A stretch of DNA of 5,032 nt from Verrucomicrobiota bacterium (GTDB taxonomy: Bacteria; Verrucomicrobiota; Verrucomicrobiia; Limisphaerales; UBA9464). The stretch is from NCBI GenBank assembly GCA_947454295.1, contig CANGMO010000230.1, forward strand, positions 1 through 5,032, written 5' to 3'. The notes under the pieces are model-generated. The model was not told where the DNA came from, did not search any database, and saw nothing but the letters and a program-made list of their open reading frames with translations. This document shows positions 1 to 5,032 of the stretch, in pieces (position 1 is the first letter of the stretch; every line of letters begins with the position of its first letter). Both the position numbers and the translations under genes were made by a program.

Positions 1-1825
1 AATAGCCGTGAGGCATCAGGGCCGACTCACCCGACAGCAAATCGGCAAAGGTTCCACGCTCATTGATCGCGTAGTCGAAGACCACCGGCTCCATGGCGAA
101 CGGCAGCGCGTGCTGCAGCTCCCGCTTGGTGGCCGACATGATCTCCTGCAATCGCGCCTGGGCCTCCTGCTTGCGGTGCGGGGCAAAGATGAATCCCATG
201 CCGCCACCGCTCATGCCACCGAGCATCCAGAAGCCCCAGAAATCCTCACCGAACGCCGCCGCCGAACGCTCGATGAGCAGCTCGGTGTAACGGGTCGACG
301 CCCAGGGAATGATGGTTTGGATGGGTTCGCGGAAATTCCGGGTGGTCGCCGCAGCCAGCGCGCGGATGTCGCCGCGGCGCAGCGCGGAAATCACTTCGTC
401 CAACACGGTCAGCGCATCCTGACGCCCCCGCCATTCGCGTTCGGAACGCAGGAGATACTTCTCGGTCACCATCTCCAGGATGGGGCCGACATTCTGCGCC
501 ATGCCGCCATGCACCACCACCAGGGAATCCTGCAGGGCCTGTCGCGCAGAATCAGGAATGGTCTCGCGATCGAACACTTCATGCACCGGCATCAAGCGTC
601 CGCGGGAAATGCCGGATTCGGGATCCCCGGCCTCGGCCGCGATTCCGGTGATCAACTTGATGCCAGGCCACACACCGCCCGAATCCTGCCAGCCGCCGCC
701 CGAACCACCGAGCCACTCACCCAGCAGCGCCCGCGCCAGCACCAGACGCCGCTCCGATTCGGCCAGTTCGCCTGTGAGCGAGGCCGCCTGACCCGTGGCG
801 CGCATGCACACGCTGATCAGCGATCCGAGGAGATTGGTGCTCACCGCCAGACGCGATCCCTTGGGGATGTCGTTCACGCTGGAGACGATCTCGAGACCCC
901 GCCCCGGCCCGACGATCTGCGCGAGCAACTCCGCGAGCGAATGACCGGAGCCCTCAATCCCGGGAGGAACAATGCCGGAGGCGATCACGGCCGCCTTCAA
1001 CAATCCGAGGTAATCGCGGGCAAAATCAAACACGTCACCCAGCGCCGTCAGATCCGCGGTGGCTCCCAGATCCACCGAGGTCAGCCGAAGCACCGGCTCG
1101 TCAATCACGCGCAGCCAGGCACTCACCGGCGGACGCGGAGCCGTGTCGCGTCCGTGCACTCCGAGATCCACCGAGACATTCAGCACCCGGGCGCCCTCGG
1201 GATAATCCATGCCGAGGAAGAAAATGTCCGACCACGCCGAGTGCGTGAGATCCATGCGGACCGGCGTCTGCTCCCGGAGAATGGGAAAGGCGCCATCTGC
1301 GGAACGCTGGAGCAGCTCGGGTCGCAGCCGCAGCGGCTGATCGCCGGGATGCCCCATGCGAAACATCCACTGGTTGCCACGCACCGTCCGCACACTGCGT
1401 CGCACCTGATCGGCCAGGGTCTGGAAGCCCAACCGGTGGTAGGCCGCAGCCAGCGACGACGAGATGCCATCACTCGGCCCGGCCGACTGCTGCAAGGCCA
1501 GGAAGGTATCGATGGCCTCCTCAAAGCGGCGGTTGAGCAGCTGCTCATAACCGCGGAAGGGAATGAGCGCGCTGGAATCCGCGCCGGAGCCGGGGCCGGA
1601 GGTCGAGGCCGCGAGTGCAGTTGGAAGGTGAAATCGGTGGATGGCCGCCAGAAAGAAGAGCGCGCGCACCCGCTCATACAGATTCTCCGCGCCCCGCCGG
1701 AAGCCATCGAGCTCCCCGGCCGCAGCGAGCAGCTCAGCGACGGTGGCGCCGCGGCAGCAGCCATCGAGCGACCGGTTGCGGACCGCGGGATCCGCGGACG
1801 TGATGAGACCGACGAGGGATTCCAT
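1..1825 (-). CDS. GHMP-superfamily sugar kinase, L-fucokinase/FKP-like, C-terminus off the left edge
   Basis: The frame opens at ATG 1825 and stays open to base 1, giving 608 visible codons; the C-terminus is missing. Residues 1 to about 185 form a helical N-terminal region I cannot assign. The kinase domain follows. Residues 190-200 (RMDLTHSAWSD) match the opening R-x-D-x-x-G-G-W-S-D block of fucokinase-type GHMP kinases. Residues 319-333 (starting DIPKGSRLAVST) sit where the ATP-binding loop PxxxGLGTSS is expected. Residues 373-384 (GGSGGGWQDSGG) match the family's TGGGWQDQ block, and 536-547 (GGMSGGGMGFIF) match the C-terminal GAGGGG block. At least 60 residues follow the last motif. Such enzymes phosphorylate a free sugar at the anomeric carbon in the cytoplasm. 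ATG 1825 is chosen because an in-frame TGA lies nine codons upstream; there is no clear ribosome binding site. Two glycines of the ATP loop are R325 and A327, so activity is uncertain. The sugar substrate cannot be named. Confidence 0.85.
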   Translation of the reverse strand, partial: MESLVGLITSADPAVRNRSLDGCCRGATVAELLAAAGELDGFRRGAENLYERVRALFFLAAIHRFHLPTALAASTSGPGSGADSSALIPFRGYEQLLNRRFEEAIDTFLALQQSAGPSDGISSSLAAAYHRLGFQTLADQVRRSVRTVRGNQWMFRMGHPGDQPLRLRPELLQRSADGAFPILREQTPVRMDLTHSAWSDIFFLGMDYPEGARVLNVSVDLGVHGRDTAPRPPVSAWLRVIDEPVLRLTSVDLGATADLTALGDVFDFARDYLGLLKAAVIASGIVPPGIEGSGHSLAELLAQIVGPGRGLEIVSSVNDIPKGSRLAVSTNLLGSLISVCMRATGQAASLTGELAESERRLVLARALLGEWLGGSGGGWQDSGGVWPGIKLITGIAAEAGDPESGISRGRLMPVHEVFDRETIPDSARQALQDSLVVVHGGMAQNVGPILEMVTEKYLLRSEREWRGRQDALTVLDEVISALRRGDIRALAAATTRNFREPIQTIIPWASTRYTELLIERSAAAFGEDFWGFWMLGGMSGGGMGFIFAPHRKQEAQARLQEIMSATKRELQHALPFAMEPVVFDYAINERGTFADLLSGESALMPHGY

Positions 1826-1852
1826 GGCGGGTGCGGGAGGCAGCGGGGCGAA

Positions 1853-2695
1853 TCAGGACTTCCGCGTGGCGAGCAGCTCGACCAGGCCCGACAGGACCTC
1901 GTCGCGATCGGCACCGCTCAGGGCGAGCGCCAGCTGCGCGGTGAGCAAGCCAAACCGGGCACCGATGTCATATCGACGGCCCTGGAGTTCGGCTGCCAGG
2001 TAACGCTCCTTGCGGGCCAGGGCCGCCAAGGCGGCGGACAGGTGCATGGACCCGCCGGGCTTGGAAGCCTGCATCGACGCCAGCAACTCCATGACGCTGG
2101 GCGTCAGCACGTGCATGCCGAAGAAGCACAGATAGTGGCCCGCGCGAAGCCCGGGAACGATGAGTCGCTGTTCCGCCACCGTGGGCGTGGGCTTTTCCAG
2201 CACCTCGGAAACCTCGTAGAGCCCGTCCACCCCGGCGACGCGACGTCCCCCGATGGCCCCGTAGTAGGGAAGTTTGCTCTCGTGGGTCGCCTGCACTGCG
2301 GAGACCGCCGCGTCCTGGGACGACGCCATTTCGACCAACTGACGGGCGCACCCCTTTGCCAGGGCACTGACGTAAAGGTGATCCCCCACCAGCAACAGAA
2401 ACGGGTTGGAGGCAGTAAACTCACGGGCACACACCACCGCGTGCCCGTAGCCCAGGGCCTCCTTCTGCTCAATGAAGGTCAACCTTCCGGCATGTCCCCC
2501 GGCAGCAGCGGCAAACGCGGGTTGATCGCCAGGATGCACCACCACGCCAATCTCCTCGATGCCTGCGGACAGGGCCTCCTCGACGATGATCGACAGCGCG
2601 GTCTTGGACACGCCGTCGCGATCCACAAGCGCCTGCAGGGGCAGGGTTCGCTGATTGTTCCCCGCCGCGGTGATCACTGCCTTCTTGATGTTCAT
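1853..2695 (-). CDS. GalU-like sugar-1-phosphate nucleotidyltransferase (probable UTP-glucose-1-phosphate uridylyltransferase family)
   Basis: This 280-residue protein has a complete nucleotidyltransferase (Rossmann-like) fold pattern. The N-terminal strand and nucleotide loop are at residues 4-19 (KKAVITAAGNNQRTLP). IVEEALSAGIEEI at 37-49 and LGYGHAVVCA at 81-90 are typical of GalU-type enzymes. The metal-binding Asp is D105 in LLVGDH, EKP is at 167-169, and GRRYDIG at 239-245 gives the second metal Asp, D243. The family joins a sugar-1-phosphate to UTP or another NTP, giving an NDP-sugar and pyrophosphate, in the cytoplasm. The length is close to bacterial GalU. The start is fixed by an in-frame TGA four codons upstream (2707-2705); only a weak AGG lies before it. 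The usual GxGxR loop reads GNNQR, and the Lys of LPxxK is A22, so the sugar specificity may differ from glucose-1-phosphate. It lies between eboE and a GHMP kinase on one strand, so a kinase/pyrophosphorylase pair is likely. Confidence 0.9.
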   Translation of the reverse strand: MNIKKAVITAAGNNQRTLPLQALVDRDGVSKTALSIIVEEALSAGIEEIGVVVHPGDQPAFAAAAGGHAGRLTFIEQKEALGYGHAVVCAREFTASNPFLLLVGDHLYVSALAKGCARQLVEMASSQDAAVSAVQATHESKLPYYGAIGGRRVAGVDGLYEVSEVLEKPTPTVAEQRLIVPGLRAGHYLCFFGMHVLTPSVMELLASMQASKPGGSMHLSAALAALARKERYLAAELQGRRYDIGARFGLLTAQLALALSGADRDEVLSGLVELLATRKS

Positions 2696-2772
2696 GAACC
2701 TGGGTCAGGAGGGTGCCATTCAGCCCGTGGTTTGCACAGCCGGGAGTTGCGTTCCAAGGGTGCGCCGGCCGG
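2696..2772 (-). other. Intergenic gap between eboE and the nucleotidyltransferase
   Basis: The gap is 77 nt. I see no hairpin followed by a T run on the minus strand, so there is no evidence that transcription ends here. An internal promoter cannot be excluded. Read-through from eboE into the two sugar-activation genes is the simplest reading. Confidence 0.5.
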
Positions 2773-3948
2773 TCAGACTGGATGGATGCCGCGGCGGGAC
2801 AACTCTTCGAGCGTCCAGCGATACTCGCTCACCAGCATGTCGACGACGCTCGCCTGCTTGAGATCCCGCGGGAGCACTTCCCAGGTATAGGTCTCCATCT
2901 CCAGGTGCGAACACAGCGCCGGTTGCCGCTTCACCACGTCGAGCACTCCGCGCAGATGATCCGCAGTCGTGCCAAATTGCGCGGTCTCCGGCGTGTGGAG
3001 GGGAATGTGAAAATGAATGCGCCACTCACGGTCCAGCGCCGGTCCGTCCTCCACCGGTGTCACCAGCGCTTCATCCAGATCGGCATAGCGGATCAGATCC
3101 CCGGTCGACCGCCGCTCGATCACCTGATGGAAGTACACCTGGTCCACGAACGCCGCCAACGCCTGGCGGATCTCCGGTGTGGGATGCACCCGCAGCGCAT
3201 TGCTCAGGTGCAGCTTGCTGATCTTGATGCCGCGACGCTGCAGCCGGCCCAGCGCCTCATCGGGCGCCTCATACTGCAATGCGAAGTGGCAGGTATCGTA
3301 GTTGACTCCCAGATGCTCACGCAACCGCAGGTCCCCGGGACGCATGGCCTCAAGCCGGTCGAACAGCTCCAGAAACTCGGCTGTGTTCTCCACCGTTCCG
3401 AACGGCTCGGGTTCGAGTCCCAGATGGAATTTTTTCCCGGTGCGGCGGGTAAGAACCTCCATGTGCTCGACACAACGCCACAGGTGTTCCATCGCCGTTC
3501 GCAGTCCACGCTCGCCCAGACGAAACGCCTTGAAGCTGACCGGCACCGTGCTCACCGACGCCTCGACGTCCTCCGGCGCCAGGGCGGCAAGGAGATCAAA
3601 GAGTCGGTTTGTGTAGGCGAGACGATCGGCGGAGCTCCAATCGGGTTGCGACACGTTTTCCTTCACCCGCGTGCCGTGAAAGCTGCCGTAGGGAAATCCA
3701 TTGATGGTGAAAACGTAGCAGCGATGCCGTACCAGCCACTGGCGAAAGGCCGCCAAGGTTGCGGGTTCGGAGAGCTGGCGCGACGCCGTGTCGCTGAGAC
3801 GAAGCCCGATGGCGTAGGGACGCTCCGGGGACACCTTCTGACGCACCGCCAGCGTGTATTTCTCCAGACTGGCAAGCGTCTCGGGCCAGTCGCCGCCGCG
3901 ATGGACATTGGTGCAATACGCCAGATGCAGGCCGTGGTTGAGCTTCAC
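2773..3948 (-). CDS. eboE: Metabolite traffic protein EboE, TIM-barrel sugar isomerase-like
   Basis: This 391-residue protein matches my knowledge of EboE along its whole length. The N-terminus reads HLAYCTNVHRGGDWPETL, followed by IGLRLS (47-52), YVFTINGFPYGSFHG (78-92), LGLEPEP (176-182), LGVNYDTCH (213-221), KLHLS (245-249), IHFHIPLH (311-318) and LEMETYTWEVLP (349-360). Glu179, Glu181, Asp218, His247, His312/314 and Glu350/352 sit where xylose-isomerase-like barrels carry metal and acid/base residues. EboE belongs to the ebo cluster of bacteria and some eustigmatophyte plastids. In cyanobacteria that cluster is needed to move a scytonemin precursor out of the cytoplasm, but EboE's own reaction is not established to my knowledge. 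The start is GTG 3948: an in-frame TAG lies four codons upstream and no other early start exists. No clear ribosome binding site is visible. It is the first gene of the leftward block, 77 nt before the nucleotidyltransferase. No signal peptide is seen, so it should be cytoplasmic. Confidence 0.92.
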   Translation of the reverse strand: MKLNHGLHLAYCTNVHRGGDWPETLASLEKYTLAVRQKVSPERPYAIGLRLSDTASRQLSEPATLAAFRQWLVRHRCYVFTINGFPYGSFHGTRVKENVSQPDWSSADRLAYTNRLFDLLAALAPEDVEASVSTVPVSFKAFRLGERGLRTAMEHLWRCVEHMEVLTRRTGKKFHLGLEPEPFGTVENTAEFLELFDRLEAMRPGDLRLREHLGVNYDTCHFALQYEAPDEALGRLQRRGIKISKLHLSNALRVHPTPEIRQALAAFVDQVYFHQVIERRSTGDLIRYADLDEALVTPVEDGPALDREWRIHFHIPLHTPETAQFGTTADHLRGVLDVVKRQPALCSHLEMETYTWEVLPRDLKQASVVDMLVSEYRWTLEELSRRGIHPV

Positions 3949-4000
3949 GGCCGGAGGCTATCGCGGGCCGGGCCCAGGAGGAAGCGCCGTGCATAGGCCC

Positions 4001-4028
4001 GCCAATTGCAGCGAACCCCCTAATTGGC
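4001..4028. promoter_or_regulatory. Candidate operator: inverted repeat GCCAATT-N14-AATTGGC
   Basis: Perfect 7-bp arms lie at 4001-4007 and 4022-4028, with arm centres 21 bp apart, about two helical turns. The arms are AT-rich inside GC-rich sequence and sit between two divergent genes, 53 nt or more upstream of the eboE GTG and upstream of the PEP-CTERM gene. That spacing suits a dimeric DNA-binding protein that might control either or both directions. No T run follows, so it does not look like an intrinsic terminator. No regulator gene is in the window. The role is inferred from position and symmetry. Confidence 0.4.
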
Positions 4029-4047
4029 TTGTCTTGTGCCGGACATG

Positions 4048-4076
4048 TTCGTTCTCGGTGGCGTGCAGGGTAAAAT
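4048..4076 (+). promoter_or_regulatory. Weak candidate promoter for the PEP-CTERM gene
   Basis: TAAAAT at 4071-4076 matches the sigma-70 -10 consensus at five of six positions and is the most AT-rich stretch close to the gene. Seventeen bases upstream, 4048-4053 reads TTCGTT, a poor -35 match. Transcription would begin near 4083, about 35 nt before ATG 4119, which would make GTG 4058 untranscribed from this promoter. Confidence 0.2.
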
Positions 4077-4657
4077 CAGATCCCCACCCACTCCAAACTC
4101 TCCCCTCCACCACTGCAAATGCTTCTCTCACGACGCCTGTCTTGGCCGCGATCGCAGTAGCCGCCGTGTTCACCGGTACCAATGCAAGGGCGCAGGGTGT
4201 CATTTCGGTGGATACGGATTCGGCAACGCAGTTCTCCGGCACTTTTTCGGCCACCGGCTACGGTTCCACCTCGAGCAATCCGAGCGTATTTCCCGGGCTG
4301 CCAAACGGATCAATCCTCTACCTGGAACGGGCGCCGGTCTTCAACGTCCTTCAGCCCCTTCAGGCTGGAACACCTCAGAATCCGTTTTACCACGTTGGAG
4401 GAGACGCGGGACCAACCTCCCTTTCTGGGTCGTACTCCAACGGCGGTGCGTCTCAGGACCGGACGGTCACCTGGTCTTTCACCAGCCTGCAGGACACAAC
4501 TCCAGGGGCCTTCGGGGGTACATTCACCGGAAGCTTTTCCTTTTCCATTGCTGCCGTGCCCGAGCCGGCGGAAACGGCGCTCGCCATCGGCACGGGTCTG
4601 GGATTCTTCGCGCTCGCGAGGCGCAGTCGCCGGAACGCTTCCCCTCGGAATCGTTGA
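4058..4657 (+). CDS. PEP-CTERM sorting domain protein, exported; 5' end uncertain, possible frameshift
   Basis: The frame ends at TGA 4657 with a clear PEP-CTERM tail: VPEP (residues 167-170 counted from GTG 4058), a hydrophobic stretch TALAIGTGLGFFALA (173-187) and the basic cluster RRSRR. Such tails direct exported proteins to an exosortase, which removes the tail; surface or exopolysaccharide association is typical. The N-terminal side has a hydrophobic core LAAIAVAAVFTG (29-40) and an ARA|QG cleavage site after residue 45. The mature part is Ser/Thr/Gly-rich (for example FSGTFSATGYGSTSSNPS) with no domain I recognise. The start is a problem. In-frame choices are GTG 4058, giving an odd 28-residue stretch before the core, and TTG 4142 inside the core. 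The natural-looking start, ATG 4119 (MLLSRRL), is out of frame by one missing base. With that base restored the protein would be 179 residues. No exosortase gene is in the window. Confidence 0.8.
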   Translation: MACRVKSDPHPLQTLPSTTANASLTTPVLAAIAVAAVFTGTNARAQGVISVDTDSATQFSGTFSATGYGSTSSNPSVFPGLPNGSILYLERAPVFNVLQPLQAGTPQNPFYHVGGDAGPTSLSGSYSNGGASQDRTVTWSFTSLQDTTPGAFGGTFTGSFSFSIAAVPEPAETALAIGTGLGFFALARRSRRNASPRNR

Positions 4658-4700
4658 AACATCGCGCTCGCCGGAGTTCGTCGCGAAGGCCCGAGATCAC

Positions 4701-4982
4701 TCAGACACCGCGTCGAAGCGGAATCTCAAGCCCTTCATCAACGGCACGCCGCATCTGAGCAAACCACCATGCGGCTCGTTCGTGGGAACACGGACGCGCC
4801 GCCACACGGCGACGTGCGGGAACCGACGGCGCGGGCATCTCCAAATCCAGCTGCAGCCCGCATTCAGCACGGGTTGATCGCCTGCCAGCCATTCCCTGCC
4901 GAACCCGCCGCTCGGCGGAGCCCTCGTTCGCGGGCATGCGTTCCGCCCCGCTGTCCGAGTCCGAAAACCATGTCGTGCTCAT
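4701..4982 (-). CDS. Doubtful small hypothetical protein, 93 residues
   Basis: This frame runs from ATG 4982 to TGA 4701. It is Arg/Ala-rich with no signal peptide or membrane segment. The tail HERAAWWFAQMRRAVDEGLE looks helical and resembles short orphan proteins that I recall from Verrucomicrobiota genomes, but I cannot verify this. The rest is low in information and other frames here are also open. A GGGGG run lies one base before the ATG, too close for a normal ribosome binding site. It lies next to inverted repeats, so it may belong to a dispersed repeat unit rather than be a translated gene. Confidence 0.35.
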   Translation of the reverse strand: MSTTWFSDSDSGAERMPANEGSAERRVRQGMAGRRSTRAECGLQLDLEMPAPSVPARRRVAARPCSHERAAWWFAQMRRAVDEGLEIPLRRGV

Positions 4983-5024
4983 GCCCCCACGGTGTCACAG
5001 GGGGTCGGACACGCGCTGTCCGAG
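4950..5024 (+). repeat. Direct repeat GCTGTCCGAG, two copies
   Basis: The 10-mer GCTGTCCGAG occurs at 4950-4959 and again at 5015-5024, 65 bp apart. The second copy includes the right arm of the 5005-5023 inverted repeat. The first copy is followed by a further TCCGA. The two copies bracket the start of the doubtful small frame. Confidence 0.45.
5005..5023. repeat. Inverted repeat TCGGACA-CGCGC-TGTCCGA
   Basis: Perfect 7-bp arms (5005-5011 and 5017-5023) flank a 5-base loop. No T run follows on either strand within the window, so a rho-independent terminator is not supported. Just inside it, a CCCCC (4984-4988) and a GGGGG (5000-5004) form a second, weaker inverted pair. The arrangement suits a repetitive extragenic palindrome or the edge of a small dispersed element. 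Confidence 0.5.
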
Positions 5025-5032
5025 CCAACGGA

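Larger units (their letters stand above)
4658..5032. other. Stretch of 375 nt without a convincing gene
   Basis: Downstream of the PEP-CTERM gene I find only the doubtful 93-codon minus-strand frame and the repeats at 4950-5024. A loose TCGCG/CGCGA pair (4662-4666 and 4682-4686) follows the PEP-CTERM stop but has a 15-nt loop and no T run, so it is not called a terminator. No tRNA, rRNA or CRISPR pattern is seen. Confidence 0.5.

Noticed and set aside
1180..1914. A 244-codon minus-strand frame rich in Ser, Arg and Pro.
   Set aside because: It overlaps the GHMP kinase in another frame and crosses the nucleotidyltransferase stop. The kinase frame carries conserved motifs; this one is low-complexity.
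8..2890. A 960-codon open frame on the plus strand.
   Set aside because: It is codon-registered antisense to the nucleotidyltransferase and kinase, which share one frame. It lacks any recognisable domain, is rich in Arg/Gly/His/Gln and runs across both gene boundaries. Avoidance of TCA, CTA and TTA codons in the GC-rich sense genes explains it.
2713..3996. A 427-codon open frame on the plus strand.
   Set aside because: It is codon-registered antisense to eboE, whose protein matches a known family end to end. The plus-strand product has no recognisable motif.
3854..4057. Extending the PEP-CTERM gene upstream to ATG 3854.
   Set aside because: This would overlap the start of eboE on the opposite strand and add about 70 residues of non-signal sequence before the hydrophobic core.
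4662..4686. Possible terminator after the PEP-CTERM gene.
   Set aside because: Only a 5-bp stem with a 15-nt loop and no T run, which is expected by chance in GC-rich DNA.
4182..4877. Plus-strand frames overlapping the PEP-CTERM gene (also 4024-4758).
   Set aside because: They are Arg/Ser-rich shadows. The signal-peptide core, VPEP motif, membrane segment and basic tail all lie in the other frame, ending at 4657.

Overview
This high-GC window most resembles a member of the Verrucomicrobiota or a related group. The reasons are a small PEP-CTERM surface protein, an EboE gene, weak or absent Shine-Dalgarno sequences, and a short orphan reading frame beside inverted repeats. The assignment is inferred from gene content and remembered family resemblance; no search was run.

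Layout. About three quarters of the window (bases 1 to 3948) is a minus-strand block of three genes, read right to left. First is eboE (3948 to 2773, GTG start), a xylose-isomerase-like TIM-barrel protein of the Ebo metabolite-traffic family. After 77 nt comes a GalU-like sugar nucleotidyltransferase (2695 to 1853). After 27 more nt comes a large GHMP-superfamily kinase resembling L-fucokinase and the kinase half of the bifunctional enzyme FKP. The kinase starts at 1825 and runs off the left edge with 608 codons visible. The nucleotidyltransferase and kinase share one reading frame, separated by one TGA and nine codons, in the same order as the two halves of FKP.

A divergent intergenic region (about 3949 to 4118) holds an AT-rich perfect inverted repeat, GCCAATT-N14-AATTGGC, which is a candidate operator. 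On the plus strand follows a PEP-CTERM protein gene ending at 4657. Its 5' end looks wrong: the best signal-peptide start (ATG at 4119) is out of frame with the rest by what would be a single missing base. The last 375 nt (4658 to 5032) hold only a doubtful 93-codon minus-strand frame and short repeats, including TCGGACA-N5-TGTCCGA.

How the genes may work together (inference). A kinase and a nucleotidyltransferase side by side suggest salvage of a free sugar or cyclitol: phosphorylation, then NDP activation. EboE at the head of the same transcript suggests the activated compound feeds the Ebo-type process, which is linked elsewhere to moving a metabolite precursor out of the cytoplasm. Both enzymes have altered signature residues, so the substrate may be unusual or one activity may be reduced. 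Other ebo genes are not seen, but the operon continues beyond base 1.
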